A stretch of DNA of 64,000 bases from Welwitschia mirabilis (GCA_051453625.1 JBOZIK010000001.1:171436063-171500062); one strand, 5' to 3'; positions 11,051 through 22,246 are shown, counted from the stretch's first letter. Made by a program: numbers and translations. The notes: a model not told the origin generated them from the letters alone.

Positions 11051-11379
11051 TTAGGGTGTTTTTGCCTCTTTTTGGGTGCTTAACATTTCCTTAAAATATC
11101 TTCAATAGTGGCTTAGGAAATATTTGCAATATTCTCTGTCATTTCTCGTTCTTAGAAAGTTCTATTACTAGGCTTTCCCTTCATTTTGGTTTCCACTTCA
11201 TTAGGTTTATCATCATTTAGAGGTTGTTGGATATCATCCTAATTTATAAGAGGTTGAAAGGGGTTATGCTCTGGTTCTAGTGCTTCCTTTTTCTTAATGT
11301 TCTTGGTTTCCTTAGAAAAACCATTAGTACTTTTTCCTATTTATTTATTTATTTGCTTATGTTGGTATATGTTCTGATT

Positions 11380-12153
11380 GTAACCAGTGTTTTCATAAAA
11401 GGTATAGGTTTCCTTTGGATTTTCTTTAATATCAATCAATCATTTTATACAGTTTTCTCTTAGAGAACTCAATCTTTCACAATATGAATATTTCTTTTAA
11501 AGAGGAGTACATCTTCCAGAGAGATGTTTTAATTTTTCATAGACTATGCAAGGAACCAAAAGACTCTTATAAATGACATTAATTTTACAAATATCCCATT
11601 TAGATCTAAATTTTATAGATTGAATCTCCTTGGTATCCTTTAGGCTCATCCAAATATAAAATCTAGCCAATAATAATCTTGTTTATTTAATAGTGATCCT
11701 GTCAAGTTTGATGAGTTTACCAAACTAAGCTACCATTTTCCTTAATGGATCTTCATCCCAAAACTCCTATGGGAACTTGTGGATGCAGATCTAGATCAGA
11801 AGTCTCTTAAATGGATTTGAGTTTGATTGTGCCCCCAACGTTTATTTAACTAGGGTAAGGTCATAAACCCTAAAAAACCAAGGTTCTCTTATGATTATTT
11901 CATCTTAATCTCATTTGTTATCTAGTTAAAATAATACCAATCCTTCTGGCATTGTAATAATATTAACTTTACTAATTCTTGTCCATTTAGTATCAATCCA
12001 TTCATGGATTTGATCCAACCTTGATTGATGACTAAAATAGATAAGCTTTCTGATTAGACTGTACCTAAGTTTCTTCTCGATCTTACTACAGGAATCTTTG
12101 TTTATGACCGATACTAGGGATTTTCCTTCCTTGAAGAACTGAGTCTTTTCCAT
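11380..12153 (-). pseudogene. LINE 1 ORF1: DUF4283 plus CCHC zinc knuckle remnant
   Basis: The frame opens at 12153 (MEKTQFFKEGKSLVSV) and runs 75 codons to a stop at 11926. Downstream, NPFKRLLI*IWICIHKFP then DPLRKMVA*FGKLIKLDR match the DUF4283 core; the two stops sit where Trp/Gln-type codons are expected. It ends CIVYEKLKHLSGRC (~11500), a CX2CX4HX4C knuckle with its second Cys changed to Tyr. The protein would bind LINE RNA. The upstream 290 bp to 12440 is 5' UTR. Confidence 0.75.
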
Positions 12154-12440
12154 ATTGGAGCCAAACCCCTTGAAAGAAATCTTAAAAGTGGATTAGCACT
12201 GTTAAATGAAAAAATCCCACAACTTACTTATAGAAGGACCATTTGATAATCGAAATCACCCCTTCATTTCATGATTAGGGACCGAAACTACCCCCATCAT
12301 TCTGCGATCTTCTAAGCCTCACTCCCTCCTATGCTCAAGATTTGCTGAAGCCTAGAAGAGCTTCAAAATCCTTACAGAGCTCTCCTATAAAATGATTAGT
12401 AGATAAGCCTCTTTATTATTTTTTACACTATGCATATATC

Positions 12441-12451
12441 TAGCTAAAGTT
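12441..12451. repeat. LINE 1 target site duplication, 5' side
   Basis: TAGCTAAAGTT, identical to 6599-6609. Confidence 0.92.
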
Positions 12452-12829
12452 AATATTAAGATTATGTATTAGTCAGGAATAATTGATGTGCATAATCTAG
12501 CTATGTTTTCTTTGTTCTATTTACTTTTGTTTTTTCATATTCTATAAATTATTGTTTATTAGTAGGGCAACTATCAGAATACCTTTTTCTCAAAAATAGT
12601 TATTTTTAGTAAAGTATGTATAATAGTGAAATAATAAAATCCTTTATTTGAGTCAAGCAAAAAAGTAAACTCCATATAAAAATTAGTAATGATTGAAGTT
12701 TGTGTCTGATAATTTAGTTTGTATGTTTTCCCAAGATTTTGGTAATATAATCATTTCTTATTGAGTGATTTATTGAAATTAGTTATCTATTTTATAGTAT
12801 TTTTAGTTAAATTACAGGCTTATCAAATG
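12452..12829. other. Unassigned stretch
   Basis: Continuation of the sequence interrupted by LINE 1. AT-rich, no ORF or recognised motif. Confidence 0.4.
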
Positions 12830-13289
12830 GAAACTATTCACTTCAAAAAGAGGATCTTTCTTAGTCTAAAAAAAGCAAAATTCATTACTATAGCTCTTGA
12901 AAGAAATGTCTTTAGTGTTGTTCTTTAAGAAACTAGACTTACTAAATATATCCAAATTCAACACATGGAAGCTTAATGAGTTCGTTTTCATTACTTTGAT
13001 CTTAGTTGCATTGGCTTCAAAGTGCTGATAAACCTTCTAAATCTTTTTGTAAAATTTTAAGAGTTGATCCTTCCTTATCTTAAACTATCCCTATTATTTA
13101 GTATAACAACAGAAAGTTCATAGACTCTTATAAAATTGCAAATATCTTATATGAAAAATTCATTAAACCTTTCAGTCATGAGCCTAAATTCATTTCTAAA
13201 AACTCAACCTGGAAAAAATTCAAAGACCATTTTCCTTGTTTTACTCTAATTAATTTATTCTTTTCCCTAGATTAACATCTATCTTCTTG

Positions 13290-14100
13290 AAAAATTATTG
13301 ATGCTATAAAAGATGGTAAGGCTCGTGATCTAGATGGTCTTCTTATTAAATTTAACAAGTATCTATAGGGTGTAATTGATGTTTTTTTCTATGAAGATTG
13401 TAAGGAGTATATAGCCTTTGTCTCCTTCAATAGATTTATTCATACTTGTGTAATAAAGATGATTCCAAAAGATAAGGATGGAAATTATATCATATATTGA
13501 TGGCCTATTACTTAATTAAACTTCTATTATAAAATAATTATTAAAGCCTTAGCTAATAGGTTAAAGAAACTTGTTTTCTTCACAATACTCCACTCAAAAT
13601 GAACTACCTTCATTAGATGTTATTTTATTTTAAGTAATGTTATTAATGTAGTTGAACCATGATAGTGGGGATCCTAATCTAATCAAGATTTGATTTTTCT
13701 AAAGATCAACCACTCTAAAGACTATGATAAAATCTCATAGAATTTTTTTCTAAAAGATGCTCAAACAAATTATCTTTTAACAAGGATTTGTTTAACATGT
13801 TAAGAGGGTTTTTTCAAATTATTATGTTGAGATCTTTATCAATGAGTGTATGTTTGCTTCTTTTAATTAAAGACACTAGTTCATCAAGGCTATATCATAA
13901 CTTCTTATTTATTTATCATTACTTCAGATGCTTTGGGCCATTTGATTAAGTCTCTCTTAATTTTAGGCTCTTCATGGTCTATTATTTCCCACCTATTTTG
14001 TGATTTTCACTATGCTAATTACTCTTTTTTCTTAATTTATAATACACCATTTGATATTTCTACCTTGCTTTAGTACCTAAAGATTTATTGCTAAGATTCT
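13290..14100 (+). pseudogene. LINE 2 reverse transcriptase remnant
   Basis: Recognisable blocks: AIKDGKARDLDGLLIKF (~13300-13350; the 'KAPGPDG' block), VIKMIPKDKDGN (~13452-13485), YYKIIIKALANRLKKL (~13525-13575), then a decayed catalytic region ISHLFCDFHYANYSFF (~13985-14030) in which the Asp-Asp of the 'YADD' box is Asn-Tyr. Stops and frame changes occur throughout. Match to plant L1-clade RT is by order and spacing of motifs. Confidence 0.75.
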
Positions 14101-14469
14101 AGCTCTAGTATTAATTAGATAAATTTTCCTTTTTTTGCTCTATATTAATTAATGATTTTTAAGCTTGTTTAGGGTACAACGTCATATCAAGTAATATTTT
14201 TAAGCTTCTTTGTATTCCTTTTGTAATATTTCTCTTTCATGGTTATGGTCATGAATTATTAAGAAGATTTATTAAAATACTTAAAAATAACACGTTAAAG
14301 ATTCATATTTATCTTAAAAAACTATTTTTTATGAATGAGTCTTTGTTACTTCTCATGTGTTCTATTCCATACCTTTATCTCCATTTAAATCCTCTTATAA
14401 TAAGCTTGTTAGAATTTTAAAAGATTTTCTCTAAAATTCTAAAGATCCTTACTACAAAGGATTTATTAA

Positions 14470-14884
14470 ATTTTCTAAAATTATATGCAATTGTCTTAAA
14501 GATCTAAAAGGCTTAGGCACGAAAAACATCTTTCATAAAGGTAAAGTCATTATTACTCATTAGTTAGTTGAGACTAATAATGGAGATGTGTATTGGAAGT
14601 TTATTACGAGAAATTATAATTAATATGTTTGTCATCTTAGTAAGAAAAATTAGCCATCATTATCATCTTGGTAGATTCTTTTCACTTATGCTCTTTTTAA
14701 ACTACATTCTTCCATCTTTCTTAAGAATATCCAGAATCCTTAGCTTACTACTAGATGTTTACTTCAAACTCCTAAAATTCTTATTCATTGAAACACTTTA
14801 TTGTGGAGGTACTTTTAGCTCAGTAACTAGGAAGGCAATCTAGCATATAAATGTGGTTTTACTTATTTTTTATTTTGTTAAAAA
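14470..14884 (+). pseudogene. LINE 2 ORF2 segment between RT and zf-RVT
   Basis: Reads KFSKIICNCLKDLKGLGTKN then frames with VETNNGDVYWKF, matching the 'PK..GGLGIR' segment that precedes the zf-RVT finger in plant LINE ORF2. Confidence 0.55.
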
Positions 14885-15975
14885 GGAATTAAGGTAATTA
14901 AATATGCTTGGTATCATCATTCTAGCTCTTAACTCAATTGGTCTCAAGCTAAATGTAGATTCGATCTTTTTAGTAATACAAGAACTGCTTGTCACTTTTT
15001 ATATTTCCATATTACTTATTTTCATATCTTCTTAACCACTTAAAGTGACTATAACCTTTGGAATTGAAAGAGTGATTACAACTACAGACATATGCCTATT
15101 AGTATTATGAGTCATTCATGGTTTAAAAAGAATCCAATATTCTTATTCATAAATAAAATTTAACATGTTCAACTCTTAGAAGATTCATGAAAGACGTTAT
15201 TTTCCTACAAATGAAGGATTCCTATTCCTTTCAAAATTCATGTCTTTAGTTAATCATTTCTTAATAATAGGCTTTCTCTTGGTGGCATACTTTCTTATTT
15301 TACAGGTTATATGGTCCTTTGTTCTTACAATAGCATATAAGAATCTCTTATTCCCGCTTTTTGATCTTGTTGATTAGCTTCTTTTTCTTGGGAATGAGCT
15401 AGCCACTTCTTGTGATGGAATTACATCTATAAGATCTTAGTTATTATTGGCATTGATGAGCTTATTAATTTCTTAAAATGGTAAAAATGATTTCTAATTC
15501 AACATAGGATTTTATTTAAACTATGAAAGATCCAAAGAAAAGGCATTTTCAATAATGATACCTTCAACTCCTTTCCTTCTTCTTTCTAGCATGCTATTTC
15601 TCATAGCATCAAGATGCAAATTATATGTGGTTTTCCTTCTTTATCTCTAAATACCTTTGTTTAAAGATCTTCTCTTATTTGGTATATCCATTGAGTATCA
15701 TCATAAAAAGTATTTAAACCAAAAGAGAAAGAAAAAGAAAATTATGGAAATAAGTGTCTTATAGGACGTAAGTGATCAAGTTTTTTTAAAATGATTTTAC
15801 ATATAAGACAAATTACTCTTATTATAATCTAGCTAATATTAGTGTCATCTAGTTGTAACCATTTTAATTAATTTTTTTCCTTTAAAAGCATATGGTTAGG
15901 TAGGCTATTTTTTGTGTGAGACAATGCCTAGCAGCACTTTAAGTTATGTAGATCAATGAAATCCTACTAATATGA
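14885..15975 (+). repeat. Tandem zf-RVT unit 1 (~1.09 kb)
   Basis: Starts GGAATTAAGGTAATTAAATA followed by TGCTTGGTATCATCATTCTAG. Codes in broken frames for the segment before the zinc finger and the finger itself: PFKIHVFS*SFLNNRLSLGG (~15220-15290), with later ESL and ASFSWE blocks. This is the 'P.KI..F.W...N.RL' start and 'E...H.F..C' end of zf-RVT. The 3' half is low-complexity, ending in AATGCCTAGCAGCACTT. Confidence 0.75.
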
Positions 15976-17084
15976 GGATTAAGAAGATTAAAGATGCTTA
16001 ATGTCATCATTCTAGTTTGTAGCTAATTGGTCTTAAACCAAATGTATAATTAATCATTCTAGCAATAAAAGAATTACTTATGACTTTTTATATTCCCATA
16101 TTACTTCTTTTCATATCTTTCAAATTACTTAAAGTGATTGTAACCTTTGGACTTAGAAGAGTGATTAAAATCATAGACACATGCCTATTAGTTCTATGAG
16201 GCATTTATGGTTTAAAAATAACTAAATCTTCTTATGTATAAATAAAATTTAGCATATTCAACCCTTAGAAGACCCATGAAAAATCTTATTTTTCTACAAT
16301 TGAAGGATTCCTATCACTTTTAAAATTCATGTCTTTCATTTGTTACTTCTTCATAATGGGCTTTCTCTTTGTGGTAGACTTTCTTGCTTTATAGGTTATA
16401 TGCCCCTTTGTCCTTACTATGGTGTATAAGAATCTCTTATTCATACTTTTTAATCTTGTTGGTTAGCTTCTTGTTGGGAATGGACTAGCCACTCCTTGTA
16501 ATGGAATCACATCTATAAGCTCTTAGCTATTATTGGCCTTGATGAACCTAGTAATGCCTTACAATGTTGAAAGTTATTCTTAATTTAATTTATAATTTTA
16601 TTTAAACTACGAAATATCTAAATCAAAACCATTTTCAATAATGATACCTTCAACTTCTTTTCTTCTTCTTCCAAGCATGCTATTTCTCATTGCATCAAGC
16701 AACAAATTCTATGTGATTTTTCTTCTTTTTCTCCAAATATCTCTATTTAGATATCTTTTTTTATTTGGAATACCCTTTGACTATCATTGTAATCTCTCTC
16801 TTGTTTGTTTAAAATATGAAAAGGTCTTTCAACCAAAATGGGAAAAAAATAACAATAATTATCTTGTAAGGAGTAAGTGATTCAAATTTTTTTTAATAAA
16901 TTTACATATAAGATAACTCAATCTAATTTTATTATAGTCTAGATAATATTAGTTTTATCTAGTTGTAACCATTTCAATTAAAATTTTTTTTAGAGAGTAG
17001 ATAGATACATAAATTGGTTTTTATGTGGGACAATTCCTAGTAGCACTTAAACCTATGTAGATTAATGAACTCTTGCTAATGCAA
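15976..17084 (+). repeat. Tandem zf-RVT unit 2 (~1.11 kb)
   Basis: Aligns end to end with unit 1: GATTAAAGATGCTTAATGTC at its start, ACTTAAAGTGATTGTAACCT, CATGCCTATTAG, TTAAAATTCATGTCTTTCAT, AGCATGCTATTTCTCAT and a terminal GACAATTCCTAGTAGCACTT. Differences are many, mostly transitions by eye, so the duplication is old. Confidence 0.85.
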
Positions 17085-18193
17085 GGATCAAGGAGATTAA
17101 AAATGCTTGACATCATCATTCTAGAATTTATCTTAATTGGTATTAATCTAAATGTAGATTCAATCTTCTAAGAATAAAATAACTACTTATCACGTTCCNN
17201 NNNNNNNNCTTATCTTACTTCTTTTTATATCTTTCTAACTACTTAAAGTGACTATGACCTTTGGACTTGGAAGAATGATTATAACTATAAACACATGCCT
17301 ATTAGTTCTATGAGGTATTTATGGTTTTAAAATAATCTAATCTCCTTTTCTATAAATAAAATTTATCACATTTAACTCTCAGAAGATCCATGGAAGAATG
17401 TATTTTCCTATAATTGGAGGATTCCAGTCTGATTCAAAATTCATGTATTTAGCTAGTTACGCCTTCATAATGGGCTTACTCTTGATAATAAACTTTCTTA
17501 TTTTATAGGTTGTATGTGTCTTTCTCCTGACTATGGCATATAAGAATCTCTTATTCACACTTTTGGTAATGTGGATTAGCTTCTTATTCATGGGAATGAA
17601 CTAGCTACTCCTTGTGATGGCATTACGTCTATAATATTTGAGCCATTATTTGCCTTGATGAGCCTAGTAATGCCTTGTAATGATGAAAATGATCCCTATA
17701 TCATTGTATAATTTCATTTAAACTATGAAATATCTAAAGAAAAGTCTTTTTCAATAATGAGACTTTCAACTCCGTTCCTTCTTTTTTTAAGCATGCTATT
17801 TTTCATACCATTAAGCTATAAATTCTGTGTGATTTCCCTTCTTTCTCTCTAAAGCTCTTTATTTGGAGGTCTTCTCTTATTTTGAATACCTATTAACTAC
17901 CATCACAATATTTTTTTTGTTTTTTTAAAACTTGAAAAAGTCTTTTAATCAAAAGAACAAAAAATAATAAAATAGTGGAAATAAGTGTCTTGTAGGGAGT
18001 AAGTGATAAAGCATTTTTTTAAAAATAATTTCACATATAAGACTAATCAAGTATAGCTAAGATTAGTATCATTAAATTATTACCATTTCAATTATTAATT
18101 TTAGATGATATAGGTAAGTAGATTGGTTTTTGTATGACACAATACCTAGTGGCACTTGGACTAATTAAGATCAATGAAATCCTACCAGTGTGG
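17085..18193 (+). repeat. Tandem zf-RVT unit 3 (~1.11 kb) and start of unit 4
   Basis: Same landmarks as units 1 and 2 (ATGCTTGACATCATCATTCT, CATGCCTATTAG, AGCATGCTATTTTTCAT, GACACAATACCTAGTGGCAC). A 10-base N gap sits at 17199-17208. About 27 bases of a fourth copy follow at 18194-18220 (GGATTTAAATTATTAAATGC), where homology ends. Confidence 0.85.
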
Positions 18194-18220
18194 GGATTTA
18201 AATTATTAAATGCCTTACAT

Positions 18221-18348
18221 ATTAATCAATCTCTTGTTGTGATGTCGATAATATTTGTGAATTATAGTTATGTCAAGGATTATGCCCCTTAAATAGAAAG
18301 TTCTAGCTTCTTTCTTAAGTAATATGATTCTTAAATTAATAGATAAGT
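18221..18348. other. Short unassigned spacer
   Basis: No LINE tail or ORF; lies between the truncated fourth unit and copia element B. Confidence 0.4.
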
Positions 18349-18353
18349 CATTA
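18349..18353. repeat. Element B target site duplication, left
   Basis: CATTA, repeated exactly at 27435-27439. Confidence 0.85.
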
Positions 18354-18534
18354 TCTTGATAAATCTAGTTTTGATGATTCTAATTGTCTAATATTTTATG
18401 TCATTATAGATAGGTTATTGCAAAGAAAATTAGATTATAATAAGTATAAGTCAATTTCAGACCTTTAAGATGATACCTCATAAAAGTCTCAAAATTAAAA
18501 TGCAAAATTAGTTGACTAAACACATCTATAGAAT

Positions 18535-18960
18535 GAAAGACATCTATGATAAGATGTCTAAACCCTTGAAGATTTCTATGGTGAAGACATCTATAGCTTA
18601 AAGATGTCTATGATGTACTAGTTTCCAAGTCATAGATTAAACTATCTTATTAAAATGATTATGGTAAAAATTGGATTTGACTCTGATAAAATACATTTAC
18701 ACATTTGAAGACATCTATACTGAACTAAAAGAGGCAATAGAGTTAATTTTTACTTTTATAAATATTTTTCATTTTAAGAAATCTATTAAGTTTTTCCATC
18801 ACAAGTTCATGATCACAGAGGGCCATAGATTATACAATCTAGTTTTCATGAAGTGTTGGGTACTTTGGATGAAGACCTCTTCCAAGTAAAGATGTTTGTC
18901 TATTAGTAGATATTTACAATTTTGAAGACATCCTAGAAGAAGGTTCATGTCAAACAAAAA
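18535..18960. promoter_or_regulatory. Cluster of AGACATCT/AGATGTCT motifs in the LTR
   Basis: Seen near 18538, 18558, 18584, 18603, 18710, 18891 and 18926, in both orientations; matching clusters lie in the 3' LTR (26060-26450) and in the internal spacer 22915-23160. Repeated palindromes upstream of a retroelement transcription start are plausible binding sites, but this is inference. Confidence 0.4.
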
Positions 18961-19472
18961 CAAAGATGTGCACTTGACATCTAGATACTCTTATTAATTT
19001 CATTATGGTTACAAAGTTCAAATGGCTTCTATCTAAGATCAAATAGCTATCATGTCTTTAACATTATAAAGGCATGACATGGCAGACATGAAAAAATAAC
19101 CACACTCCCAAGGCACATAATAAATGAATCTATCATAAGAAAATAAACACATGGGTGATTGGAATTAACTAGAAAGAATCAAAACCTATCATTTGCAAGG
19201 AACTCTCAGTTTCTACATCTTTCATTCTTATATCCTACATTTCTACATCATTCTTGAATGCTCATGACGATGACAATAAGAAGGACTTAAATCTCATCAT
19301 TAAAGCTACATCTTTTAAACTTATTGTTGTATTTGTTTATTGGATCTTATATTGTTGGACTATCTCATTCTTGAATACTATTGAAAATTCCATTATTGTA
19401 TTATCAAATTCATTGTAAGGTAACCCTTGTATGAGAATGCACTAAGGTTATGCCTATGAGTACTTATGTTGT

Positions 19473-19725
19473 TGTATTTCCTAGAGGGAAAGAGTTTGTT
19501 GCCTTATGAGGAGCATCTCACATTATTGCTATATTTATTTGAGGGAAAGAGTTTGTTACTTTGTAAGGAGCATCTCATACTACTGTTTAATTTCCTTGAG
19601 GAGAAGAGGTTACAAACTTATGAGGAGTATCTCACTTTGTGGTTATGATTATGTGCACATTTTTATTAGTTTCCTTAAGGAAAAAAAGTGTTTCTTTATG
19701 AGAAGACTCTCATATTATTGTAAGA
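19473..19725 (+). repeat. Four ~60-70-bp tandem repeats in the LTR R/U5 region
   Basis: Each unit follows TTTCCT.AGGGAAAGAGTTTG..ACTTATGAGGAGCATCTCAC.TTATTG. The equivalent array is in the 3' LTR at about 26990-27215, so it predates insertion. The array creates short artificial ORFs with repeated peptides. Confidence 0.85.
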
Positions 19726-19939
19726 TTGGTGATGAAACAAAACCACTATTTCTTACAGGTTAAGAATATCTAAAGATATGAGAGAAATTTACCCTCTGTG
19801 TGTGAATTTACCCAAGTTGGGGAATCATGTTATCTTAGTAAGGTGTTTATTATACTATTCTTTTAATTCTATTCTTGAGTAAAATTTTTATTTGGAAGAA
19901 TTCATTTACCACTTCTATTTAAGTTTAGTGATCCTCAAG

Positions 19940-19951
19940 TGGTATTAGAGT
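19940..19951 (+). other. Element B primer binding site
   Basis: TGGTATTAGAGT, two bases after the LTR end; one C-to-T change and one terminal difference from the TGGTATCAGAGC complement of plant initiator tRNA-Met, the usual primer of copia elements. Confidence 0.85.
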
Positions 19952-19998
19952 GAGTACTTATAAAAAGGAGTAACTTCTTTAAGTGAACTATAAAAGTG

Positions 19999-21060
19999 AT
20001 GACATTTATTATACCTCTACTCTTCAATGGAACAAACTATGCCTATTAGAAAATGAGAATCTAAGTGTACTTAGAGTCTTTTAAGTTTCAGATATGGCAA
20101 AGCATAGTAAAAGAAAATACATATTGTACAAAAACCATAACAGATGTTAAAGGCAACATCATCACACAGATCAAGCAAAGAAAAAATTAGAAAGACAAAA
20201 ATAAAGTAGCTTTCATGTATGATTCTAAAGCCAAAAATGCACTTTGTTCAGCTTTAACAATAGAGTATTTCAACAAGATAGTAGGTTGAAAGATGGCATT
20301 AGAAATTTGGAATGTTCTAGTTAGAACATATGAAGGTACTTCTATTGTAAAACAATTAAAGCTTTTTGTATGGATGAACTAGATTGAAAATCTCAAGATG
20401 AATAATGGAGAGAGAGTTCACAAGTACTTTATAATAGTTGCCAATATTATGAATGTAATTCATGAAATTGGTGAAGGTCTTCTAGAGACCAAGGTAACAC
20501 AAACATTTATTATATCTCTAACCTTTGAATACAGGCCTAAGACTATAACCATGGAAGAGTTAAGAAATTTCAACTTCATAAAAATAAAAGAGCTACAAAG
20601 TGCTATAATAGCATATAAAGTGAATCTCATAGAGGATGGTGTCTTAAAAGAAAAACCCATTACTTTTAAAAAAGTAAAATCACAAAATAGAGTTTAAAAG
20701 AAAAGGCAAAGGAATAATAGAAAGAAGATGACTTTGAGGATAAAGTAGATGAGGAACTTGCTCTTATCATAAGGAGAGTAAAGAAACTTCTTTTATGCAA
20801 GCACAACAAAAGGGAGGACTTTAAAAAATCATTTAGACTTTAAGTCAAAGATAAGTTTTCTAGTAGCACTTATCTTTCTTCTAAGTCTAATGTTTTTAAA
20901 CTAAAATTTTGGATATGTCAAGGACAAGAACATAGAACCTCAAAATATTCTAGTGTTAATAAAAAATAGAAAAATGAATAAAAGAAAGAGCCAAGGAACT
21001 AGAGATCTTTCTTTATAGGAAGAGATGATGATGAAGAAGTAATGAAAATTACCTACACAA
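19999..21060 (+). pseudogene. Element B Gag (UBN2-type) with degenerate zinc knuckle
   Basis: A single frame runs from ATG 19999 (MTFIIPLLFNGTNYAY) to 20697 with only five stops; several fall where Trp or Gln is conserved (NYAY*K, VG*KMALEIW, WMN*IENLKM). The copia Gag core is clear: SKAKNALCSALTIEYFNKIV, then WNVLVRTYEGTSIVKQLKL, then an intact 100-codon stretch from 20398 with ERVHKYFIIVANIMNVIHEI and TITMEELRNF. Downstream, out of frame, WICQGQEHRTSKYSS (~20910-20955) is the remnant CCHC knuckle and DDDEEV an acidic tail. Gag would form the cytoplasmic virus-like particle. The following stretch is interrupted by the 21086-21440 insertion. Confidence 0.9.
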
Positions 21061-21085
21061 GGCTGTACAATAAATGATATGGTAA

Positions 21086-21440
21086 TGTTATGATACCATC
21101 ACTAACTAACCTAGAGATATGGTTGCATGTAGGGGCGACACATACGCATCCAACCGTATATTGTTACACTGGCAACAGGTGGATGAAACCGGTCCTACAC
21201 TAGATTATGGGGAATGATCACCATTCATAGTGATTTATCAGTCGGTCCACACCCACTCGTAGTGAACAAACAACATGCAAAACAATAGGATCTATATAAA
21301 CATGTTAGTTTGTACTGGGCTACTCCTCGAACATGTCCATGGTTGCTGGTTGGGTGGGGTATGCGGTAGTAGTTCTATATGTTAATGTGAGGGTGCCTGT
21401 CATCCTGGTTGAATGTCATATCTGAAGCCTTAGTCCCACA
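21086..21440. mobile_element. CpG-retaining, GC-richer insertion; possible solo LTR or TRIM
   Basis: This 355-bp block has eight CpG sites and many CTG/CAG, unlike the deaminated flanks. Limits TGTTATGATACC...TAGTCCCACA have the TG...CA ends of an LTR, and a TATATAAA lies at 21293-21300. No matching target duplication was found (flanks GGTAA and TCATC), nor a PBS or PPT, so the class is a guess. It splits the copia gag region between the zinc knuckle and protease. A 29-codon ORF from ATG 21341 is probably chance. Confidence 0.5.
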
Positions 21441-21738
21441 TCATCATCAAAAATCTAATGATGAGAAATCTCATTCTTCAAACATGATTTTTGTACATCT
21501 TCAAGAGGAAATAATGATATAGATGAAGAGTATGAATCAGAAAATGAAGATGATACATATATAAATTTTTAAAAAAGTATGACTTAATTTCTTAAGAATT
21601 TCTTAAATTTTAAAATGTATTTACTAATATAAAATAATTAATTCATACTCCTGACAAAGCTTATAAACAAGAAAAGAATGTTTGCAACAAATTATCTTCT
21701 AAAAATTGAGCTCCTAAAGTTGAGATTAATAGACTAAT

Positions 21739-22246
21739 ATGTCAAAGAAATTTAATGGAAAATTTACCCAAGGAAAGGAGACATTGTATATCATGCTTAG
21801 GCATTGTAGAACCTTAAATGATGAAATTGGCTTAGAACATAGTGAATCCTCAACTAGTACTTCAGCATCTTTGTTTGAAAAATGGAATTACAAGCCAAGG
21901 TATGAACATTTAAAATGTACCAATAATATTATTTTTTATTATTATCATAATAAATATCATTATCAATATAAGTGTCCAATGAAATTTAAAAACATGTATT
22001 ATATTAATAATGTCAAGAGACCTAGAATGGTACATTGATAGTGGATGCTTGATGCATTTATAGTGAATGCTCAACACATATGACAAGAGACACATCCAAC
22101 TTCACTACTTTGATGGAATAAGATAAAGGAGTGATAATGTTTGGAGATATAATACAGAAGATTTGATCAAAGGTATTATAACTATTAGAGGAGGTAATCT
22201 ACTAAAGGTAAAGTATGTATTTTTTATAAAAGGTTTTTAATATAAT
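21739..22246 (+). pseudogene. Element B Gag-Pol linker and aspartic protease
   Basis: The 99-codon ORF at 21739-22038 starts SKKFNGKFTQGKETLYIMLR, the linker typical of copia polyproteins, and continues with a decayed second zinc-knuckle-like block (EHLKCTNNIIFYYYHNKYHY). From 22029 in another frame comes WYIDSGC, the aspartic protease active site D-S-G, then STHMTRDTSNFTTL and IITIRGGNLLKVKYVF, ending at the N gap. The protease matures Gag-Pol. Asp and Gly of the active site persist, but frameshifts around it exclude function. Confidence 0.85.

Larger units (their letters stand above)
6610..12440 (-). mobile_element. LINE 1: near full-length L1-type non-LTR retrotransposon
   Basis: The element is 5,831 bp on the minus strand. 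Its 3' end is a poly(A) tail (poly(T) 6608-6620 on the plus strand) preceded by the LINE-typical ...TATATA..TTTTTTC context. Reading 5' to 3' on the minus strand: DUF4283 and CCHC ORF1 remnant (12153 to ~11400), endonuclease (~11050-10430), RT (~9800-8950), a zf-RVT-like C-terminus (~8400-7900), then about 1.3 kb of unusual 3' sequence with a J-domain fragment. All ORFs are broken by stops. The 11-bp target duplication and tail support a single insertion event. It landed just downstream of element A. Confidence 0.9.
12830..18220 (+). mobile_element. LINE 2: plus-strand L1-type LINE with expanded 3' part
   Basis: LINE ORF2 remains run left to right: linker after the endonuclease (~12840-13300), RT (~13290-14100), and C-terminal zf-RVT part from ~14470. 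The 3' portion is present as three ~1.1-kb tandem units plus the start of a fourth. No 5' end, poly(A) or target duplication was found, so the limits are approximate. Copia element B lies just downstream (18354). Confidence 0.75.
18354..19937 (+). repeat. Element B 5' LTR (1,584 bp)
   Basis: Begins TCTTGATAAATCTAGTTTTG and ends GATCCTCA; collinear with 25862-27434 at roughly 80-85% identity by eye. The first dinucleotide should be TG: here TC, in the 3' copy TA, so both copies have mutated. Contains clustered AGACATCT/AGATGTCT palindromic motifs (18535-18720) and four ~60-70-bp direct repeats (19473-19725). Confidence 0.9.

Noticed and set aside
16641-16880. 79-codon plus-strand ORF in zf-RVT unit 2
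   Set aside because: Not open in units 1 or 3; hydrophobic composition typical of AT-rich chance frames.
19466-19763. Two overlapping ORFs with repeated peptides
   Set aside because: By-products of the tandem repeat array in the element B LTR; same array in the 3' LTR has no matching ORF.
21341-21430. 29-codon ORF in the CpG-rich island
   Set aside because: Too short and unmatched to call; could be chance in a GC-richer segment.
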